From Catenulispora acidiphila DSM 44928 (lineage in GTDB: Bacteria; Actinomycetota; Actinomycetes; Streptomycetales; Catenulisporaceae): a DNA stretch of 64,000 nt. The notes under the pieces are model-generated. The model saw nothing but the letters and a program-made list of their open reading frames with translations, was not told the origin of the DNA and made no database searches. The position numbers and the translations under genes are program-made. Positions 29,353 through 37,662 of the stretch are shown in pieces (positions within the stretch are counted from its first letter, which is position 1; each line of letters opens with the position of its first letter). Where the stretch lies: NCBI RefSeq assembly GCF_000024025.1, contig NC_013131.1, positions 7,316,001 to 7,380,000 on the forward strand, written 5' to 3'.

Positions 29353-30348
29353 GTGGCCGCCACCATGGCCGGCTCGATCCGCAAGCTGCTGACCGCCCCG
29401 GACCTCGGGAGCACCAGCTTCGAGACACTCGGCTACGACACCAAGCACGCTCCGGCCCGCACCCAGCTGGAGGCCAGTGCCCGGCAGTTCATCATCGGGT
29501 ACGAATTCGGCATCGAACAGCGCGAGCACACCGGGCTCGTGGACCGCCTGGAGGCCCTGCAGCGGGAATACCGCGGTTTCGCGTACGAGGGAGCCGTCAT
29601 GGCCCTGTCGATGCGCGACGTGATGTCCCCGCTGCCGGGCCGGCGCCGCACCGAGAGCTTCCTGGCCGGTCCCGGCTACGACGACGGACCCGGCTCGCGG
29701 CACATCTTCATGGCCTACATCGGTCTGGGCTTCGCGATCGCCCGGCTGCCCGGAGCGATGTGGCGCCGCGCCCTGCCGCGGCAGAGCAAGCTGCCGGACC
29801 ACCCGTCGCTGCGCGGGCTGATCCTGGACGGCTACGGGTTCCACATGGCGTTCTTCCACCACACGAAGTGGGTCGACGGCCAGTACGCGCCGCCGCGCTA
29901 CCACTGGCCGGCGCCGCACACCCTCACCCAGCGCGTGGTGGACCAGGGCGTGGGGCGCGCGATGTGGTTCGTCTACGGCGGCGACGTCGAGCGTCTGATG
30001 GAGGCCGTCGAGCGGTTCGGCCCGGAACGGCGCTCGGACCTGATGTCGGGTGCGGGGCTGGCGGCGTCCTACGCCGGCGGGGTCGACGACGACGCGCTGG
30101 ACCTGTTGTGGACCAAGGGTCATCAGTACCGTCCGGAGCTGGCCCAGGGCGCGGTGTGGGCATTGCGCGCCCGCGACGTGTCGAACCTGATCACGCCGGA
30201 GAACGAGGCGGCGGCCCAGCGGTTCTGCGGATGCAGCGCCGTCGAGGCCTCGCAGATCGCCGCGGACGTCGCGGAGAAGCTGCCGCTGGACTCCTCCCTG
30301 GCGACGTATGAAGAGTTCCGGAGGCGGGTGCGGCTCCGGTTCGAGTAA
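29353..30348 (+). CDS. DUF1702 family protein (copy 3)
   Basis: 331 residues. EYRGFAYEGAVMALSMRD, MAYIGLGFAIARLPGAMW, LDGYGFHMAFFHHTKWVDGQY, VDQGVGRAMWFVYGGDVERL and LMSGAGLAASYAGGVDDD match copies 1 and 2. The start is GTG 29353 after GAGAGGGGAAC; an overlapping GTG at 29351 is out of frame. It follows TIGR03084 copy 2 on the same strand. The C-terminus ends in a long helix with a Cys pair (RFCGCSA) where copy 1 has LLCGATP. Function is unknown. Three paralogues in 13 kb suggest a hetero-oligomer or successive steps on related substrates. Confidence 0.9.
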   Translation: MAATMAGSIRKLLTAPDLGSTSFETLGYDTKHAPARTQLEASARQFIIGYEFGIEQREHTGLVDRLEALQREYRGFAYEGAVMALSMRDVMSPLPGRRRTESFLAGPGYDDGPGSRHIFMAYIGLGFAIARLPGAMWRRALPRQSKLPDHPSLRGLILDGYGFHMAFFHHTKWVDGQYAPPRYHWPAPHTLTQRVVDQGVGRAMWFVYGGDVERLMEAVERFGPERRSDLMSGAGLAASYAGGVDDDALDLLWTKGHQYRPELAQGAVWALRARDVSNLITPENEAAAQRFCGCSAVEASQIAADVAEKLPLDSSLATYEEFRRRVRLRFE

Positions 30349-30408
30349 GCCCGCGCAGGGCTTGGATCGGCGATCGGCAAGGGAAGTCCACTCCTCGCCG
30401 GTCGCCCA

Positions 30409-30455
30409 TCAGTGTCCTGCGACATCCATCGGTTCCCGAACTATCAGAGGCCTGT
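30409..30455. promoter_or_regulatory. Two TCAG-N4-CTGA-like elements before the AhpD-like gene
   Basis: TCAGTGTCCTGC (30409-30420) and TCAGAGGCCTGT (30444-30455) each have one mismatch to the recurrent palindrome. They lie 35 bp apart and about 110-150 bp upstream of the GTG at 30566, in the 217-bp gap after DUF1702 copy 3. Confidence 0.45.
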
Positions 30456-30565
30456 TTCACTGAGCCGCCGACGACGCGGCAACCTGGGAGAAGTCGGTTT
30501 TCCGCCACCGCGCTACGGTCACCGGAGTCGAGCAAGGCCAGCGCAGGCTCCTTGGAGGTACCCCC

Positions 30566-31150
30566 GTGTCCCACATCGAACTCGGCGTCGACGAGACGCT
30601 CTTCCCAGGGATCAGCGGCCCGATGCTGTTCCGCCCCCAGACCGCCGCTCCCATGAGCGATCTGGTCGAAGTCCTGCTGCGCGGGGAGAACACGCTCAGC
30701 CGCGGCGAGCGCGAACTGATCGCCGCGTACGTCTCCAGCAAGAACGACTGCGAATTCTGCACCGACTCCCACTCGGCGTTCGCCGCGGCGCAACTGGACG
30801 AGGGCATGCCCCTGGTCCTGCGGGTCCGCGCCGACCCCGACGAAGCCCCGATCACGCCGAAGCTCGCCGCCCTGCTGCGGATCGCCGGAGCGGTGGCCAA
30901 GAGCGGCCGCGAAGTGACCACCGAGCTGGTCGGCACCGCGCGCGCCCAAGGCGCCACCGACGAGGAGATCCACGACACGGTGCTGATCGCGGCGGCCTTC
31001 TGCATGTACAACCGCTACGTCGACGGCCTGGGCACCCTGCCCGCCGGCCGGGCCGAGGACTACCAGGCCGCGGCGGAAGCCGTGGTGGCCAACGGCTATC
31101 TGCCGCTGGCGGGAAGGGCGCCGTCGGCGTTGAACGTCGCAGCCTCCTGA
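30566..31150 (+). CDS. AhpD-like carboxymuconolactone decarboxylase family protein
   Basis: 194 residues of the CMD/AhpD alkylhydroperoxidase fold. The active-site motif is CEFCTDSHS, with Cys62, Cys65 and His69, preceded by SRGERELIAAYVSSKND. This is the CxxC...H of peroxidase-type members, which reduce peroxides through the Cys pair. It is followed by an Ala-rich helical region (KLAALLRIAGAVAKSGREVTTELV). The start is GTG 30566 with GGAGG 7 bases upstream. It is convergent with the FAD monooxygenase gene. A role in peroxide detoxification or redox balance is plausible next to oxidative enzymes; a biosynthetic role cannot be excluded. Confidence 0.88.
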   Translation: MSHIELGVDETLFPGISGPMLFRPQTAAPMSDLVEVLLRGENTLSRGERELIAAYVSSKNDCEFCTDSHSAFAAAQLDEGMPLVLRVRADPDEAPITPKLAALLRIAGAVAKSGREVTTELVGTARAQGATDEEIHDTVLIAAAFCMYNRYVDGLGTLPAGRAEDYQAAAEAVVANGYLPLAGRAPSALNVAAS

Positions 31151-31165
31151 CCCGCCCTCCCCCGT

Positions 31166-31225
31166 TCCGCACCCGAGCCGCCGCCGATCGCATCCGCCAG
31201 GTGGGATCGCGCGCTCGGGTGCGGA
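31166..31225. terminator. Bidirectional hairpin between convergent genes
   Basis: TCCGCACCCGAGC (31166-31178) pairs perfectly with GCTCGGGTGCGGA (31213-31225), with a 34-base loop. It lies 16 bases after the AhpD-like stop and 70 bases after the end of the leftward FAD gene. Just beyond it the 15-mer gcgctggtcgcgatg is repeated in tandem (31233-31262). Confidence 0.6.
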
Positions 31226-31294
31226 GCCCAGAGCGCTGGTCGCGATGGCGCTGGTCGCGATGGCGCTGATCCTGATGTCGCCGGTCTCGATGTC

Positions 31295-32629
31295 TCAGAC
31301 CTCCGGCTTGGCGCGGCGCCGGCCGAGGACCCGCAGCGCGGTGGCCGGCCGCACCAGTGCCTCGGGGCGGTCCACCAGGTCGGCCACCCGGATGAAGCGG
31401 GTCGATATCTCCACGTCCTCGGCCGCCGCCGCGTGGACGCGCGGCAGGTAGGCGTTGATCATCCGGATCAGCGGGGTCCGGTGTCCGACCACCCCGGGGA
31501 AGACCAGGTCGCCGCCGGCGGAGATCTGCCACGCCGGGTCGACCGCGGTCGCCATCGCGCGGAAGTGGCGCTTCCAGGTCGGGCCGCGGTCGTCGGCGAG
31601 CACCCCGCGCAGCGCCTCGGCCTGCATGGCGGCGGAGGTCATGCCCTGGCCGTAGACGGGGTTGAAGGAGCAGATCGCGTCGCCCAGGATGAGGAAGCCC
31701 TCGGGGAAGCTGCGCATCCGCTCATACCGGTGGCGGATGTTCGCCGGGTACTGGAACCCGACCGGGTCGTGCAGCGCCTCGCCGTCGCGGACCGCCTCGA
31801 AGATGTCGGGGAAGCGCAGGCTCGCGGCGAAGGCGTCGAAACCCTTGCGGTCCAGCGGCGGACGGTCCCCCAACATGCCCGCCATGGTCAGCCGGAACAG
31901 GCCGTTCTCCTGTTCGGAGAGCACGGCAGCCCGCTGATGTCCGGGCGTGGCGTTGTTCAGCATCAGCTGGTCCTTGCCCATGGCGCCGTCGGGCAGCCGG
32001 TAGGTCAAGGTGGCGTAGCTCAGGCCGACCTGGACCTTGTCGACCTCCGGGCGGCCGTGCCCCAGCTGCTCCAGCCACACCGGCGAGCGCGAGCCGCGCC
32101 CGGTGGCGTCCAGCACCAGATCGGCTTCGAGCATCTCCTCGGTGCCGCCGTCACTCTGGACCCGCACGCCGGTCACCCGGCGGCCGTCCGCTGTCGCGGC
32201 CAGGCTGACGACATCGTGGCCGTCGAGGAAGTCCACCCCGTCCAGCGCGCGGACCCGGCCGCGCACGATGTGCTCCACCAACGGCCGGCCGGCCAGCACG
32301 GTCTGCAGGCCGACGTCGGTCTGGAGCAGCCGGTAGCCGGAGACCAGCAGCCGCGTCCGGGCCAGGGCGTCCGCCGGCGTGGCGCCGGCGGCCACGGCCT
32401 CGGCGACGAAGCCGGGGAACAGCTCCTCGATGATCGACGTCCCGCGGGCCAGCAGGACGTGCAGATGCCGGGACTGCGGCACGCCGCGCCGGTGCTCGGG
32501 CCCGGCCGGCAGCACGTCCCGTTCGACGACGGTGACCCGCTCGTACTTCTCGCGCAGCACCCGGGCCGCCATCAGCCCGGCCATGCTCGCCCCCAGCACG
32601 ACCGCGCGACCGCCGCTGATCTCAGGCAC
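31295..32629 (-). CDS. FAD-dependent monooxygenase/epoxidase-like oxidoreductase
   Basis: 444 residues. The N-terminal dinucleotide-binding fold reads VVLGASMAGLMAARVL (residues 10-25), followed by VVERD. The DG-type motif is LVLDATGRGSRSP, and the second FAD-binding motif is LILGDAICSFNPVYGQGM. These are features of group A flavin monooxygenases and of the polyether- and terpene-type epoxidases. No membrane helix stands out. The start is GTG 32629 with AGGGGGGAA upstream. It is divergent from AraC copy 2, and a weak TCAG-type element (TCAGGCTTCTTC, 32723-32734) lies between them. It probably hydroxylates or epoxidises the cluster product. The substrate is unknown. Confidence 0.88.
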   Translation of the reverse strand: MPEISGGRAVVLGASMAGLMAARVLREKYERVTVVERDVLPAGPEHRRGVPQSRHLHVLLARGTSIIEELFPGFVAEAVAAGATPADALARTRLLVSGYRLLQTDVGLQTVLAGRPLVEHIVRGRVRALDGVDFLDGHDVVSLAATADGRRVTGVRVQSDGGTEEMLEADLVLDATGRGSRSPVWLEQLGHGRPEVDKVQVGLSYATLTYRLPDGAMGKDQLMLNNATPGHQRAAVLSEQENGLFRLTMAGMLGDRPPLDRKGFDAFAASLRFPDIFEAVRDGEALHDPVGFQYPANIRHRYERMRSFPEGFLILGDAICSFNPVYGQGMTSAAMQAEALRGVLADDRGPTWKRHFRAMATAVDPAWQISAGGDLVFPGVVGHRTPLIRMINAYLPRVHAAAAEDVEISTRFIRVADLVDRPEALVRPATALRVLGRRRAKPEV

Positions 32630-32906
32630 GCGAATTCCCCCCTCGTGAACCTTCGGCCTCGCCCCCCCATCGCCGTGCAGAGGAGGCTCTGAGCGGTTTC
32701 ACTGTGGGCCCTGGCCGGCATATCAGGCTTCTTCGATGTTGCTCCCCCCGCCCGGGCGCCGGGTCGGGCACACCCGGGCAAGCAGGAAGAAGACGGGGCC
32801 CGTCAACACCTGAAACGCTGACCGGAACCCAACTGTGTCAGCACGTTCAGGCCCGCGTCCCGTCCGAACGGCTCTCATCGATCCGTTGCGCACCGCAGGA
32901 GGAACC

Positions 32907-33677
32907 TTGAACGAGGCTGTCGAGCGCGTTGTGGCCTACCTGTACGACCAGTACGACCAGCCGATCACCCTGGCCGACATGGCGGACGTGGCGATCCTGA
33001 GCCAGTTCCACTTCGCCCGCACCTTCCGCGAGGTCACCGGAGTCTCCCCGGGCCGCTTCCTCAGCGCCATCCGCCTGCAGCGGGCCAAGACCCTGCTGAC
33101 GACCACCGAGCTGACCGTCACCGACATCTCCTACATGGTCGGCTACAACAGCCTCGGGACCTTCACCAGCCGCTTCACCAAGAGCGTGGGCGTCACCCCG
33201 ATCCAGTACCGCAGCTTCGCCCAGGCCGACCTCGCCGCCGGACTCGGCGGCGCCGGCCGCCCGGGCGAGGACCCGGCCGCGTTCGGCGCGATGGCCGGCT
33301 GGATGACCCTGCCGCCGGCCGCCGAGGTGCGGCTGATGTACATCGGCGTCTTCGACGGCCCGATCCTGCAGCACCTCCCGGTCTCCTGCACCATGGTCGA
33401 GAACGAGACGGCGTTCCAACTGGACTCCGTCCCCGAGGGCGAGTGGTACGTCTTCGCCGCCGCCGTGAACCCCGACGAACCTCCGGTCGACGAGTACGGC
33501 TCGCGCGTCGCCCGCCTCGTGGCCCGCGAGGGACCGGTGAAGTGCGTGCGCGGGCAGACGACGATGCTGGACCTGGCGATGCGCCCCTGCCGGCCCACCG
33601 ATCCGCCGATGCTTCTGGCGCTCCCGGTCGTCCTCGACTGCTCGCGCGTCCGGCAGCCGATGGCTACGTCGGCATAG
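32907..33677 (+). CDS. AraC-family regulator with N-terminal HTH (copy 2)
   Basis: 256 residues. HTH: ITLADMADVAILSQFHFARTF, SPGRFLSAIRLQRAK and MVGYNSLGTFTSRFTKSVG, nearly the same as the AraC protein at 19987-20754. The C-terminal region (EVRLMYIGVFDGPILQ, VPEGEWYVFAAAVN, TMLDLAMRPCRPTDPPML) aligns with the same part of copy 1. The start is TTG 32907 after a perfect AGGAGG; an upstream ATG at 32835 gives an unlike leader. The near-identical recognition helices suggest the two proteins read the same DNA site. It is divergent from the FAD monooxygenase gene and marks the right end of the island. Confidence 0.9.
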   Translation: MNEAVERVVAYLYDQYDQPITLADMADVAILSQFHFARTFREVTGVSPGRFLSAIRLQRAKTLLTTTELTVTDISYMVGYNSLGTFTSRFTKSVGVTPIQYRSFAQADLAAGLGGAGRPGEDPAAFGAMAGWMTLPPAAEVRLMYIGVFDGPILQHLPVSCTMVENETAFQLDSVPEGEWYVFAAAVNPDEPPVDEYGSRVARLVAREGPVKCVRGQTTMLDLAMRPCRPTDPPMLLALPVVLDCSRVRQPMATSA

Positions 33678-33756
33678 CGGTCAGGCGCGTTGTGGCGCAC
33701 GGCATCGCGGTGCCGTGCGCCAAGACCGTCACTCGTAACTTGTCACCAGCTGCTTG

Positions 33757-34347
33757 TCACTTGCCGGCTTGAAGGTCCTCGCCCTTCGCCCCGGGATCGC
33801 CGGCGCGGATGCGGTACACCTGCAAGGTGAGCCCGTAATACTTGTCGGTCTCGCCGACCCACTGCAGACCCAGCCGCTCCGTGGTGGCGATCGCGCGGCG
33901 GTTATTCGGCCGGGTCACCGCGAACAGCTCGTCGGTGTGCTGGGTGAACGCCCAGGCGATCAGGGCGCGGGCGGCCTCGGTGGCGTAGCCCTCGCCCCAC
34001 ATCTGCGGGTCGAGCTGCCAGCTGATCTCGAGGTCGACCTCATAGGGCGGCAGCAGCCGGATCGCCAGGCCGCCGACCAGCGCGCCGTCGCTTTTGCGCT
34101 CCACGGCCCACCGCCCTCGCGGCGCCAGCAGGTTCGGCTGAGCCTCGATCCACGCCTGGAGCACCGAGCGCATCGCGGCCACGTCGCCGACCCGGTCCAT
34201 CGCCGGGGTCAGCCAGTGGGCGACGTCCGTGGAGCCGTAGACGGCGAGCGCGGCCTCGGCGTCGTCCACCGTCCAATCGCGGATGATGAGCCGCTCGGTG
34301 GTCACGGGCATTTCCATGGCTTGCACCCCACTTCGAAGAGTCGTCAT
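33757..34347 (-). CDS. GNAT-family N-acetyltransferase
   Basis: 196 residues of the RimJ/RimL-type GNAT fold: TERLIIRDWTVDDAEAALAVY at the N-terminus, VDLEISWQLDPQMWGEGYATEAARALIAWAF (acetyl-CoA-binding motif A, 'GEGYATEA'), and AVTRPNNRRAIATTERLGLQWVGET at motif B. It transfers acetyl groups from acetyl-CoA to an amine; the target is unknown. ATG 34347 has AGGATGG upstream; ATG 34317 would remove a 10-residue leader and also fits the family. It is convergent with AraC copy 2 and divergent from the receiver-thioredoxin-reductase gene, and seems unrelated to either. Confidence 0.9.
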   Translation of the reverse strand: MTTLRSGVQAMEMPVTTERLIIRDWTVDDAEAALAVYGSTDVAHWLTPAMDRVGDVAAMRSVLQAWIEAQPNLLAPRGRWAVERKSDGALVGGLAIRLLPPYEVDLEISWQLDPQMWGEGYATEAARALIAWAFTQHTDELFAVTRPNNRRAIATTERLGLQWVGETDKYYGLTLQVYRIRAGDPGAKGEDLQAGK

Positions 34348-34510
34348 GCCCATCCTGCGCCGTCCGGCCTGTCTGCGCGCCGCGGCTTGGTCCATCGCGC
34401 GATATCGGCGACAACAGGCGCCGCGTCCGCCCAGGACTTAGGCTCGCCGGTGTGGGCTTGCGCACATCAACGATCTCCCCGGCCGCCGACCGCACCGGCA
34501 TAATGGCGCG

Positions 34511-36208
34511 ATGAGTGAGCCAGCCGCCGCACCCCGCACCGTGATCCTCACGGTCGACGACGATCCCGGTGTGTCCCGCGCCGTCGCCCGGGACCTTCGC
34601 CACCGCTATGGAGGCGACTACCGGATCGTCCGTGCCGAATCCGGGGCGTCCGCGCTCGAGGCGCTGCACGAGCTCAAGCTGCGCGGAGACCTGGTGGCGC
34701 TGCTGATCGCCGACCACCGGATGCCGGAGATGAACGGCGTGGAGTTCCTGGAGCGCGCGCTGGAGGTGTTCCCCGGCGCGCGCAGCGTCCTGCTCACCGC
34801 CTACGCCGACACCGACGCGGCCATCGACGCGATCAACGTCGTCGACCTCGACCACTACCTGCTCAAGCCGTGGGACCCGCCGGAGGAGAAGCTGTACCCG
34901 GTCGTGGACACCCTGCTCGACCTCTGGCTGGCCGCGGACCACCGCGCGGTGCTGGACACCCGGGTCGTCGGCCACCGGTGGTCGGCGCGCTCGACGCAGG
35001 TGCGCGAATTCCTCGCGCGCAACCAGGTCCCCTACCGCTGGTATGCCTCGGACGAGCCGGAGGGCCGGCGCCTGCTGGCCTCGGCGGGACTGGACCCGGA
35101 CGCCACCGGCGCGGAGGCGACGCGCCTGCCGCTGGTGATCGCGCCGGACGGCGGCGTCCTGATCGAGCCGGACGACCAGGAGCTGGCCTCGCACGTCGGA
35201 CTGCGCACCACCCCGGCCGACGCCTTCTACGACCTGGTCATCGTCGGCGGCGGACCGGCCGGGCTGAGCGCCTCGGTCTACGGCGCCTCCGAAGGGCTGC
35301 GCACCGTGCTGGTCGAGCGGCTGGCGACCGGCGGGCAGGCCGGGCAGAGCTCGCGGATCGAGAACTACCTCGGGTTCCCCGACGGCGTCTCCGGCTCGCA
35401 GCTGACCGACCGCGCGCGCCGCCAGGCGGCGAAGTTCGGCTCGGAGACCCTGACCGCGCGCGAGGTCTCCGGGCTGGAGAGCTGCGGCTCCTCGCGCGTG
35501 GTGCGGTTCGCCGACGGCTCCAAGATCGGCGCGCACTCCGTCATCCTCGCCACCGGCGTGGAGTACCGGCGGCTGGCGGCGCCCGGCATCGACGAGCTGA
35601 CCGGCAAGGGCGTGAACTACGGCTCGGCGCTGTCCGAGGCGGTCGGCTGCACCGGCCGGGACATCTTCATCGTCGGCGGCGCGAACTCGGCCGGACAGGC
35701 CGCGGTGTACCTGTCGCGGTTCGCCAAGTCGGTGACGATCCTCATCCGCGCCGAATCGCTGACCGCTTCGATGTCCTACTACCTGATCCAGCAGATCGCG
35801 CAGATCCCGTCGATCACGGTCCGGACCGAGACCGAGGTCGCCCACGCGCACGGCGAGGAACACCTGGAGCGGCTGACGCTCCGCAACTCCTCCACCGGCG
35901 CGACCGAGGACGTCGACGCCCAGTGGCTGTTCGTCTTCATCGGCGCCGCCCCGACCACCGACTGGCTGGACGACGTCGTGGCCCGGGACGAGCACGGGTT
36001 CGTCCTCACCGGACCGGACCTGGCGGTCGGCGGCGAGCCGGTGAAGGGCTGGACGCTGGATCGATCGCCCTACTTGCTGGAGACGAACGTGCCCGGCGTG
36101 TTCGCGATCGGCGACGTGCGCTCGGAATCGACCAAACGCGTCGCCTCGGCGGTCGGCGAGGGCGCGATGGCGGTCATGCTCGTCCACCGCTTCCTGGAGA
36201 AGCTGTGA
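34511..36208 (+). CDS. Response-regulator receiver fused to thioredoxin-reductase-like flavoprotein
   Basis: 565 residues in three parts. A receiver domain (about 10-130) has the acidic triad VDDDPG, phospho-acceptor Asp68 in IADHRMPEMNG, and Lys in YLLKPWD. A glutaredoxin/thioredoxin-like segment (about 155-225) begins STQVREFLARNQVPYRWYA. A thioredoxin-reductase-type FAD/NAD module (about 235-565) has IVGGGPAGLSASVYGASEG, VILATGVEYR, VGGANSAGQAAVYLS and GVFAIGDVR. Where thioredoxin reductase has CxTCD, the sequence reads NYGSALSEA, so the redox Cys pair is missing. Fused response regulator/thioredoxin-disulfide reductase genes are a known annotation in actinomycetes. The stop overlaps the kinase start. 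It may sense redox state or NAD(P)H as a regulated flavoprotein. Confidence 0.92.
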   Translation: MSEPAAAPRTVILTVDDDPGVSRAVARDLRHRYGGDYRIVRAESGASALEALHELKLRGDLVALLIADHRMPEMNGVEFLERALEVFPGARSVLLTAYADTDAAIDAINVVDLDHYLLKPWDPPEEKLYPVVDTLLDLWLAADHRAVLDTRVVGHRWSARSTQVREFLARNQVPYRWYASDEPEGRRLLASAGLDPDATGAEATRLPLVIAPDGGVLIEPDDQELASHVGLRTTPADAFYDLVIVGGGPAGLSASVYGASEGLRTVLVERLATGGQAGQSSRIENYLGFPDGVSGSQLTDRARRQAAKFGSETLTAREVSGLESCGSSRVVRFADGSKIGAHSVILATGVEYRRLAAPGIDELTGKGVNYGSALSEAVGCTGRDIFIVGGANSAGQAAVYLSRFAKSVTILIRAESLTASMSYYLIQQIAQIPSITVRTETEVAHAHGEEHLERLTLRNSSTGATEDVDAQWLFVFIGAAPTTDWLDDVVARDEHGFVLTGPDLAVGGEPVKGWTLDRSPYLLETNVPGVFAIGDVRSESTKRVASAVGEGAMAVMLVHRFLEKL

Positions 36209-37653
36209 CCGCCGCGGAGCGCGTCGGCGGCTCAGGTCCCTGCAGCGTCGAGGAGCTCCGCGGTCTGTTCCTGTTCGAGAAGCTCAGCGACGAGCAGCTG
36301 AACTGGCTGTGCGAACAGGGCACCGTCCACACCTATGCGCCCGGGCAGGTCTATGCCGAAGGCGATGCCGCGCTGTGGTTCTACGTCCTGCTCGAGGGGA
36401 CGGTCGTGATGTCGCGGCGCGTCGGGACCGACGACGTCGAGGTGATCCGGACCTCGCAGCGCGGCGTCTACGCCGGCGCGTTCCAGGCTTACCTCGACGA
36501 GAAGGTGCCGCAGACCTACCGGAACTCCTTGGCGATCACGGTTCCGTCGCGCTTCTTCGTCCTGTCGGCGCAGTCCTTCTCGACGCTGATGCACGAGTGG
36601 TTCCCGATGGCGGTGCACCTGCTGGAGGGTCTGTTCTTCGGGACCCAGATCCAGCAGCAGCTCGTCGGCGGACGCGAGAGGCTGCTCGCTCTCGGCGTCT
36701 TGTCGGCCGGGCTGACGCACGAGTTGAACAACCCGGCCGGCGCCGCGCTGCGCGCCTCTTCCGCCTTGCGGGAAGGCGTGGCGGACGCGCGCACCGCGCT
36801 CGGGGAGATCGCCGCGGAACCTGAGCACGCGCCGGATTTGCAGACGCTGGTGGCGTTGCTGAACCGCGCCGTGGAGCAGGCGGCGCGCCAGAAAACCAGC
36901 GCGCTCGGGCTCAGTCCGCTGGCAGTCTCAGACCTCGAAGATTCGACCGCTGATTGGCTCGACGACCAAGGCGTCCAGGACGGCTGGCGGTTCGCGCCGA
37001 CGTTCGTCCAAGCCGGGCTGGGCGTCGCCGATCTGGACGAGATCGCCCGTACCGTGGACGAGCACGTCCTTCCGGCCGTCCTGTCATGGCTGAGCCGGAT
37101 CCTCGACGTCGAAAGCCTGACGGTCGAGATCGAGGAGGCCACCGTCCGCATCTCGGCGCTGGTCGGGGCGGCGAAGCAGTACTCGCAGCTCGATCGCGCC
37201 CCGCAGCAGGAGAGCGACATCCACACGCTGCTCGACAGCACGGTGACGATGCTCGCCGGGAAGATCCCGGACGGCGTGCGCGTCGTGAAGGACTACGGCG
37301 CGGACCTGCCGAAGATCCCGGTCTATCCGGCGGAGCTGAACCAGGTGTGGACCAACCTGATCGACAACGCCGTCGCGGCAATGGACGGCTCGGGCACGCT
37401 GACCATCAGGACCGTGCTGGACCTCGACCGGCTCGTGGTGGAGTTCGAAGACACCGGCCCGGGAATCCCCGAGGAGATCCAGGGCAGGATCTTCGAGCCC
37501 TTCTTCACCACCAAGCCCGTCGGGCAGGGCACCGGGCTCGGGCTGGACATCTCCTGGCGCATCGTGGTCGGCAGACACCACGGCGACCTGAGCGTCGAGT
37601 CGGTGCCGGGCGACACCCGGTTCCTGGTGCGGCTGCCGGTGAAGCTCACTTGA
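36205..37653 (+). CDS. Cyclic-nucleotide-binding-domain histidine kinase
   Basis: 482 residues. The N-terminal CRP/cNMP-binding-like domain (about 12-130) contains LFLFEKLSDEQLNWLCEQG and YAEGDAALWFYVLLEGTVVMSRR. A dimerisation helix with H-box LTHELNNPAG (His172) follows, then a kinase ATPase domain with N-box NQVWTNLIDNAVAAM, G1 DTGPGIP, F-box FEPFFTTKP and G2 GTGLGLDIS. There is no membrane segment, so it is cytosolic. The GTG at 36205 overlaps the stop of the receiver-flavoprotein gene (GTGA), so the two are co-translated and presumably cognate. Between H-box and catalytic domain lies a long helical region (to about residue 320). Confidence 0.92.
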   Translation: MTAAERVGGSGPCSVEELRGLFLFEKLSDEQLNWLCEQGTVHTYAPGQVYAEGDAALWFYVLLEGTVVMSRRVGTDDVEVIRTSQRGVYAGAFQAYLDEKVPQTYRNSLAITVPSRFFVLSAQSFSTLMHEWFPMAVHLLEGLFFGTQIQQQLVGGRERLLALGVLSAGLTHELNNPAGAALRASSALREGVADARTALGEIAAEPEHAPDLQTLVALLNRAVEQAARQKTSALGLSPLAVSDLEDSTADWLDDQGVQDGWRFAPTFVQAGLGVADLDEIARTVDEHVLPAVLSWLSRILDVESLTVEIEEATVRISALVGAAKQYSQLDRAPQQESDIHTLLDSTVTMLAGKIPDGVRVVKDYGADLPKIPVYPAELNQVWTNLIDNAVAAMDGSGTLTIRTVLDLDRLVVEFEDTGPGIPEEIQGRIFEPFFTTKPVGQGTGLGLDISWRIVVGRHHGDLSVESVPGDTRFLVRLPVKLT

Positions 37654-37662
37654 CGGCGCTAC

